Below, piece after piece: positions 45,134 through 49,328 of a stretch of 49,328 bases of DNA. The notes under the pieces were generated by a model. It had not been told where the DNA came from and ran no database searches. It saw only the letters and a program-made list of their open reading frames with translations. Within the stretch, counting starts at the first letter, position 1; the number at the start of each line of letters is the position of its first letter. The translations under genes were made by a program, and so were the position numbers. Source of the stretch: Desulfopila_A sp964446655 (GTDB taxonomy: Bacteria > Desulfobacterota > Desulfobulbia > Desulfobulbales > Desulfocapsaceae). The stretch lies in contig CAYUPL010000024.1 of NCBI GenBank assembly GCA_964446655.1, positions 1-49,328 of the forward strand. The letters are read 5' to 3'.

Positions 45134-45150
45134 TCAAATATTCGGGTTAG
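45134..45150 (+). repeat. Short dispersed repeat, copy D
   Basis: TCAAATATTCGGGTTAG, the most divergent copy, at the 3' end of the DUF547 remnant. It shares 15 identical bases with copy A (45140-45154 versus 9906-9920). Confidence 0.45.
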
Positions 45151-45478
45151 ATCGGGTGGCGTATCCAATAGATGAGACCGGCAACGAAAAATAGAGACCG
45201 ATCCCTTCACAGATACTGGAAATTTTAATTATATCACCTCTCAGTCGGTTTCGGCTCCTGTCGAAGAGAAAGAGGCTGGTCGCTTCCTCCAGTTGACGTT
45301 CGAGTATCTCACCCCGATAGGCTTCGTTTTTCAAAGCGGGGCAGCCGATACTGGCACAGTTTACAGCGAAATGAATTCATGGCTCATTGTACCGTCCCGA
45401 ACCACGAATCAAACCGTGCTCAAGATCATCAAGGCTACGTTTGTCACCGAGCAGGGTGAGGAAGAAAATATGTTTCAT
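45134..45478 (-). pseudogene. DUF547 gene: N-terminally truncated and with an in-frame TGA
   Basis: The minus frame reads LLGDKRSLDDLEHGLIRG ... RYNEP, then TGA (45377-45379), then IHFAVNCASIGCPALKNEAY, RGEILERQLEEATSLFLFD. Ignoring the TGA, this is the central and C-terminal core of the DUF547 family, in which the residue after NEP is Arg. CGA to TGA is a single transition, so this is a nonsense mutation. The N-terminal half (well over 100 residues) is missing: the frame begins right after the TVP38-reductase stop. GGAG precedes ATG 45478, so a 33-residue peptide could still be made. Selenocysteine is unlikely because the position is Arg and no SECIS loop follows. Confidence 0.7.
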
Positions 45479-45481
45479 GGC

Positions 45482-47638
45482 TCATCTCCTTTTCCAGTTG
45501 TGATATTTTTCCATCCAGGCAAGTAGCCTCTGCGGCGCATGGGCTCGTTTCCATTCTCCTGCCGCATATTTATTAGCTTCCGCCAGAGTCGGGTAGGTAT
45601 GTATTGTGCCCAGAATTTTGTTAAGACCAAGGCCGTGCTTCATTGCCAGAACGAACTCCGCCAGCAGGTCACCGGCATGCTCACCGACAATTGTTACACC
45701 GACTATGCGATCCTTGCCGGGAACAGTGAGAATTTTCACAAAACCGTGGGCGGCGCTGTCGGCTATGGCTCGATCGAGATCGCTGAGGTCATAACGAGTT
45801 ATCTCCACGGCGATCTTTTTGTCACGTGCTTCCTGTTCATTGAGGCCGACTCGGGCGATTTCCGGATCAGTAAAAGTTGTCCAGGGGATGACGGAATAGT
45901 CCGCCCGGAACTTTTTAAACTCGCCGAACAGGGCGTTGACAGCGGCATACCAGGCCTGATGCCCTGCGGTATGCGTAAACTGATAGGGGCCTGCCACATC
46001 TCCTGCGGCAAAGATATTGGGATACAGTGTCTCGAGGTATTCGTTTGTTATTACGGTGCGGTCCGTGGCAATACCGAGATCCTCCAGGCCATACCCCTGC
46101 AGTCGGGCAACCCTGCCTACCGCACAGATAAGCGCGTCAAATTCAAGGCGGAGTTCCTCGCCTTTATGTTCAACAATGATAAACTTTTGCTCGCCTTCAC
46201 GTTCGCAGCGCAGTGCCTTGTGACCGGTCATCACATGGACACCGTCCCGGCTCAGCGACTTTTGGGCGTAGTGGGAAACCTCCTCATCTTCCCGGATCAG
46301 GATTCTGTCGCCCATTTCAACCTGCCACACCTCCGAACCCAGTCTGGCCAGGGCTTGGGATAACTCGCAGCCGATGGGGCCGCCGCCCAGAACAACCAGT
46401 TTGCCGGGTGCTTCCTCGAGAGCGGCAAAGGAATCCCAAAGGGTATCGCTGGTAAGATAACCGACCTCATCAAGCCCGGGCAGGGGAGGGACAAAAGGAC
46501 TTGCTCCGGCGGCGATGACGATGGCGCGGGAAGTTAACCGTCTGGTTCCGCCGTCGTTAAGTTGAATTTCCACGGTCCAGGGGTCGATGAGTCTGGCGTA
46601 GCCTTGCAGGACCTCAACACCGAGACCTGTATAGCGTTCGATGCTGTCATGCGGTTCGACGGTACTGATGATTTGGTGAACCCTGGCCATTATCTTGGCG
46701 AAACTGAATTGCGGTGTAGTTGCCTCGAGTCCATAAATGTCACCGTGGCGGATGCGATGGGCCAGCTTGGCGGATTTGATCAGGGCCTTGCTGGGTACGC
46801 AGCCATAATTAAGACAGTCACCGCCCATCTTTTGTGCTTCGATCAGCGTCACTTTGGCTTTGACGGCCGCACCGATATAGGCACTGACCAGTCCGGCGGC
46901 ACCGGCGCCGATGACGATAAGGTTACGGTCGAAGGTTGCGGGTCTGGTGTATTGCGCGTAGACGCGCCGTTTTTTCAGCCAGTCGACGACCTTCTTGCCG
47001 ATCAGAGGGAAGAGACCCAGGATGGCAAAGGATACCATCAGTCCGGGCGACAATATACCGCTGAGGCTGTCGATCTGGGCCAGTTGCGTGCCTGCATTGA
47101 CATAAACAATTGTACCGGCGAGCATACCAACCTGACTGATCCAGTAAAAGGTCCAGGTGCGAATCGGCGTCAACCCCATGAGCAGGTTTATCAGAAAAAA
47201 AGGAAAAACAGGAACAAGGCGCAGCGTGAAAAGGTAGAAGGCTCCTTCACGCTCAATACCCCGGTTGATGGTCTGCAGTCGATCGCCAAAGCGACTCTGT
47301 ACACTGTCGCGCAGGATGAAGCGGGCCACGAGAAAGGCTAGTGTGGCGCCGATGGTGGAAGCGAAGGAAACAATGAGCACGCCCCAGAGCAGACCGAAGA
47401 ACGCTCCGGCGGCCAAGGTAAGCACAGCGGCACCGGGAAGAGACAAAGCGGTGACGATAATATAGATGATCAGAAAAGAAAAGGCGGTGAGCAGAGGAGC
47501 ATCGCTGCGCCAGGTGTCGAGTTGGGCCTGGGTTGCCTTGATTCCTTCGAGGGTAAGGTACCGGTCAAGATCAAAAAACCAGAATGCTATGACCGCTGCA
47601 AGAATGAAACAGATAATCAGATATTTTTTCATGTTCAT
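45482..47638 (-). CDS. TVP38/SNARE-associated membrane domain fused to a MerA-like disulfide oxidoreductase
   Basis: 718 residues. The first 225 form a VTT/TVP38 (DedA-like) membrane domain with several helices (SLPGAAVLTLAAGAFFGLLW, RLVPVFPFFLINLLMGLTPI). The rest is a class I pyridine nucleotide-disulfide oxidoreductase: FAD motif VIGAGAAGLVSAYIGAA, redox pair GGDCLNYGCVPSK, NAD(P)H motif VLGGGPIGCELSQALARLG, FAGDV and a C-terminal dimer domain with HTYPTLAEA. It lacks the C-terminal Cys pair of true mercuric reductases. The ATG at 47638 abuts AGAGAG, and the second ATG (47632) is better spaced. Such fusions are known, but their substrate is not. Lies downstream of an ECF sigma/anti-sigma pair and upstream of the DUF547 remnant. 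Confidence 0.85.
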   Translation of the reverse strand: MNMKKYLIICFILAAVIAFWFFDLDRYLTLEGIKATQAQLDTWRSDAPLLTAFSFLIIYIIVTALSLPGAAVLTLAAGAFFGLLWGVLIVSFASTIGATLAFLVARFILRDSVQSRFGDRLQTINRGIEREGAFYLFTLRLVPVFPFFLINLLMGLTPIRTWTFYWISQVGMLAGTIVYVNAGTQLAQIDSLSGILSPGLMVSFAILGLFPLIGKKVVDWLKKRRVYAQYTRPATFDRNLIVIGAGAAGLVSAYIGAAVKAKVTLIEAQKMGGDCLNYGCVPSKALIKSAKLAHRIRHGDIYGLEATTPQFSFAKIMARVHQIISTVEPHDSIERYTGLGVEVLQGYARLIDPWTVEIQLNDGGTRRLTSRAIVIAAGASPFVPPLPGLDEVGYLTSDTLWDSFAALEEAPGKLVVLGGGPIGCELSQALARLGSEVWQVEMGDRILIREDEEVSHYAQKSLSRDGVHVMTGHKALRCEREGEQKFIIVEHKGEELRLEFDALICAVGRVARLQGYGLEDLGIATDRTVITNEYLETLYPNIFAAGDVAGPYQFTHTAGHQAWYAAVNALFGEFKKFRADYSVIPWTTFTDPEIARVGLNEQEARDKKIAVEITRYDLSDLDRAIADSAAHGFVKILTVPGKDRIVGVTIVGEHAGDLLAEFVLAMKHGLGLNKILGTIHTYPTLAEANKYAAGEWKRAHAPQRLLAWMEKYHNWKRR

Positions 47639-47768
47639 CTCTCTGTTATTTTTTTTTCCGGCTTGCCGGAGTGTTGCCTTGGATAGGGGGCCTGGATATA
47701 TATCCTTTGCCTACTCTGTCGTACTGAGGGTGTCATTCCTTACAGGAAAAGATTGCCGAGTTCTGGAA

Positions 47769-48035
47769 TTATTCTTTCTTTGCCTGCTTGGCTATGAGTC
47801 GGCGGAGCCGCTCCTTACTTTTTTTATCAAGAGTGGCGGTGTGTACACCGTCGGATGAGTCGTGACTGCGAGCCAGGCGACGCAGGCGGTGGAGCTGTTT
47901 TTCGTAGCGGCTGCAATGACGGCACATCATCAGATGAAATCGAACGCCCATCCTCCGGTTGAGAGGGAGTTGGTGGTCCATGGACTCAGAAACAAGCCGT
48001 GCTATTTGTCGACAATTGAACATCCACATTTTCAT
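47769..48035 (-). CDS. Zinc-finger anti-sigma factor
   Basis: 88 residues with a zinc-binding anti-sigma domain: CRQIARLVSESMDHQLPL, then HLMMCRHCSRYEKQLHRL, giving a C...H...CxxC pattern. No membrane helix, so it is a soluble ZAS-type factor, possibly redox-sensitive. It overlaps the sigma-factor gene by four bases, the usual partner arrangement. Confidence 0.85.
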   Translation of the reverse strand: MKMWMFNCRQIARLVSESMDHQLPLNRRMGVRFHLMMCRHCSRYEKQLHRLRRLARSHDSSDGVHTATLDKKSKERLRRLIAKQAKKE

Positions 48036-48649
48036 GATGGCGCTCTCTGTAAAGTTTCATGTGACCAGTGCGACTCCATGCAGCGCCGCATTGACAGACG
48101 TGCTCTATGCATAAGCACCCAGTAGTTAGTCGCACTGATCTGTAAAACCTTACAGATTTCTTTTGCCTCCTCCCCTTCGAGTTCGCGGAGTCTGAAGGCG
48201 TCGGCCTGGCGTTCGCCGAGTGTTTTGATACATTCAAGAAGCGTGTGCATAAGCTCCTGCTGTTCATATTTTTTCTGCGGATTTTCTCCCCAGCTGCCTG
48301 GTTTTACTTTCCAGTTTCCTTTAGCATCGAAGTATTCCTCTATATCATCCTCTCGCAAGAAGTCCAGTGATTGTGTCTGATGGCGATATTTTTGTCGAAA
48401 ATGATCCATTATTTTATGTTTCAGGATCCCTGTGAGCCATGTCTGAGGGGAGGAATCGCCATGGAAAGTGCCACTCTTGAGTGCCGTCAGGGCAGCCATA
48501 AAAGTTTCCTGGACGAGTTCTTCGGCAATGGCCGAATTTGCAGTCCGATACAGAGCATACCCATACAGAGCGTCTGCATACAGATCGACCCATTGTTCCG
48601 GGTCAGTGGGAGCTATCTCCGGTGCTATATTTTGGGAGAGTGGTGTCAT
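48032..48649 (-). CDS. ECF-type RNA polymerase sigma factor
   Basis: 205 residues. Region 2 (YADALYGYALYRTANSAIAE, ELVQETFMAAL, TWLTGILKHKIMDHFRQKYR) and region 4 (RQADAFRLRELEGEEAKEIC, KVLQISATNYWVLMHRARLS) are both clear. A charged linker of about 45 residues separates them. GGAG precedes the ATG. Likely held inactive by the adjacent anti-sigma factor; targets may include the TVP38-reductase gene directly downstream. No autoregulatory promoter was identified in the 300 bases upstream. Confidence 0.9.
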   Translation of the reverse strand: MTPLSQNIAPEIAPTDPEQWVDLYADALYGYALYRTANSAIAEELVQETFMAALTALKSGTFHGDSSPQTWLTGILKHKIMDHFRQKYRHQTQSLDFLREDDIEEYFDAKGNWKVKPGSWGENPQKKYEQQELMHTLLECIKTLGERQADAFRLRELEGEEAKEICKVLQISATNYWVLMHRARLSMRRCMESHWSHETLQRAPS

Positions 48650-48949
48650 TTTTTCTCCAGTTGCAGTAACATAGATACTCTGACGGATGCATCAGTGACG
48701 TGAGAAAAATACAATGGGATTCATTGAGATGATAGACTCCATTGTGCTTTTACCGGTATTGTCGACCATGTGTTTGTTTCCTGAGACAGTTGTTGGATTC
48801 ATCGTAAATGGTGTATATTCCACTCCGATGAAAAAAAGTGTACCTTTTTTAAGAACACGATACTACTCTTTTCCGTTGAGTTGAGAGTGTGTCGGTACGA
48901 CATACTGTCTTTTCTTCGCTTTTAAAAAAAATCACTACATTGTCACCAG
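48650..48949. other. Divergent spacer upstream of the ECF sigma gene
   Basis: About 300 bases, AT-rich. Promoters for the sigma operon (minus) and the amidase (plus) should lie here. I see no convincing ECF-type or sigma-70 pair and no gene. Confidence 0.4.
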
Positions 48950-49328
48950 ATGAAATTTCTCAGAAAAATTGGCGCCCGACTGGCCCACCATTTGTCAGAA
49001 CCGCGAAGCGGCAATGCGCGTATTGCTACATCCAGTCCCGCAATGCTGGCCGGCTGTCTCCGCCCCGGCGATGTACTGCTGGTTGAAGGCAGCAGTACCT
49101 TCAGCACGGCGATTAAGTACCTGACCCAGTCGAGCTGGTCACATGCCGCTTTGTTTGTCGGCGATATATTGTCTTCCGATCCGGACCAGACAGATCCGCC
49201 GGTACTTGTCGAGGCTGATATAAATGACGGCGTCAGGGCGGTGGGATTGTCTCTCTATACACCGTTTCATACCCGGATCTGTCGGCCCGTGGGGCTTAGC
49301 AGTGAGGAGATCAATACAGTTGTGAAGT
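48950..49328 (+). CDS. YiiX/YebB-like permuted papain-fold amidase, C-terminus off the window
   Basis: Open to the window edge (126 codons). After a short N-terminus (MKFLRKIGARLAHHL) it reads CLRPGDVLLVEGSSTFSTAI, then KYLTQSSWSHAALFVGD and VLVEADINDGVRAVGLSLY, typical of the permuted NlpC/P60-like (C92) family, in which the His of WSHAALF precedes the catalytic Cys. The Cys is expected beyond the window. Likely acts on lipid or peptidoglycan amide bonds; substrate unknown. The Shine-Dalgarno is weak. Confidence 0.8.
   Translation, partial: MKFLRKIGARLAHHLSEPRSGNARIATSSPAMLAGCLRPGDVLLVEGSSTFSTAIKYLTQSSWSHAALFVGDILSSDPDQTDPPVLVEADINDGVRAVGLSLYTPFHTRICRPVGLSSEEINTVVK

Noticed and set aside
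45377..45379. In-frame TGA of the DUF547 frame as a third selenocysteine codon
   Set aside because: The position is a conserved Arg, CGA to TGA is one transition, the gene is also N-terminally truncated, and no GGU-loop hairpin follows.

Overview
This window is a draft-assembly scaffold piece: three runs of exactly 100 N each interrupt a coding region. It most resembles a sulfate-reducer-type Desulfobacterota (Desulfobulbales-like) chromosome. That placement is inferred from gene content: a selenocysteine-containing membrane formate dehydrogenase, a selenocysteine-containing SelD, a large operon for oxidising 2-hydroxyacids with Fe-S (CCG-domain) subunits, a VKOR-thioredoxin fusion, DksA-type zinc-finger proteins and a low density of mobile DNA. 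No rRNA, tRNA, CRISPR array or complete insertion sequence was found.

Layout. 1-4434 (minus): fdnGHI-type formate dehydrogenase with an in-frame UGA/Sec codon. 4435-5059: a divergent intergenic region with nested and mutually exclusive stem-loops. 5060-7634: a PAS-PocR hybrid histidine kinase. 7820-9421 (minus): acyl-CoA synthetase. 9722-9874: metallopeptidase remnant. 9913-10905 (minus): coiled-coil protein and Cu/Zn superoxide dismutase. 11314-12810: PIF1-like helicase. 12885-16819 (minus): ferric-iron ABC importer. 16929-17140 (minus): remnant of an O6-alkylguanine alkyltransferase. 17296-18203: two small proteins and a long spacer. 18204-19556: second acyl-CoA ligase. 19636-22456: thiol redox genes (VKOR-Trx fusion, DUF2284, thioredoxin reductase). 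22688-28639: a 2-hydroxyacid oxidation operon preceded by two GntR/FadR-type palindromes, a near-consensus promoter and a Fur-like box. 28741-33986: a membrane protein, a DksA-like protein, a DUF945 protein and a GGDEF-EAL protein. 34086-36162: a divergent LysR regulator and selD. 36311-41089: an APH-fold kinase with a YnjBCD-like ABC importer. 41385-43118: an OlsF-like ornithine-lipid synthase. 43170-45088 (minus): cysteine dioxygenase plus cysteine-sulfinate decarboxylase. 45134-48649 (minus): DUF547 pseudogene, a TVP38-disulfide reductase fusion, an anti-sigma and an ECF sigma factor. 48950-end: start of a permuted papain-like amidase.

How it works together. Formate and 2-hydroxyacids (lactate or glycolate type) are likely electron donors, with formate dehydrogenase depending on selenium supplied through SelD. 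Iron uptake and an iron-sulfur-rich oxidase operon both carry plausible iron-regulator boxes. Several genes deal with thiol redox or oxygen exposure: SodC, TrxB, VKOR-Trx, and an O2-using cysteine dioxygenase feeding hypotaurine. That fits an anaerobe facing oxic-anoxic interfaces.

Two themes stand out. First, three decayed genes (zincin, MGMT, DUF547) lie in the spacers. Second, a short repeat resembling TCATGAGAAATCCGGGTTAG occurs four times in one orientation, next to all three decayed genes and at the 3' ends of two intact genes.
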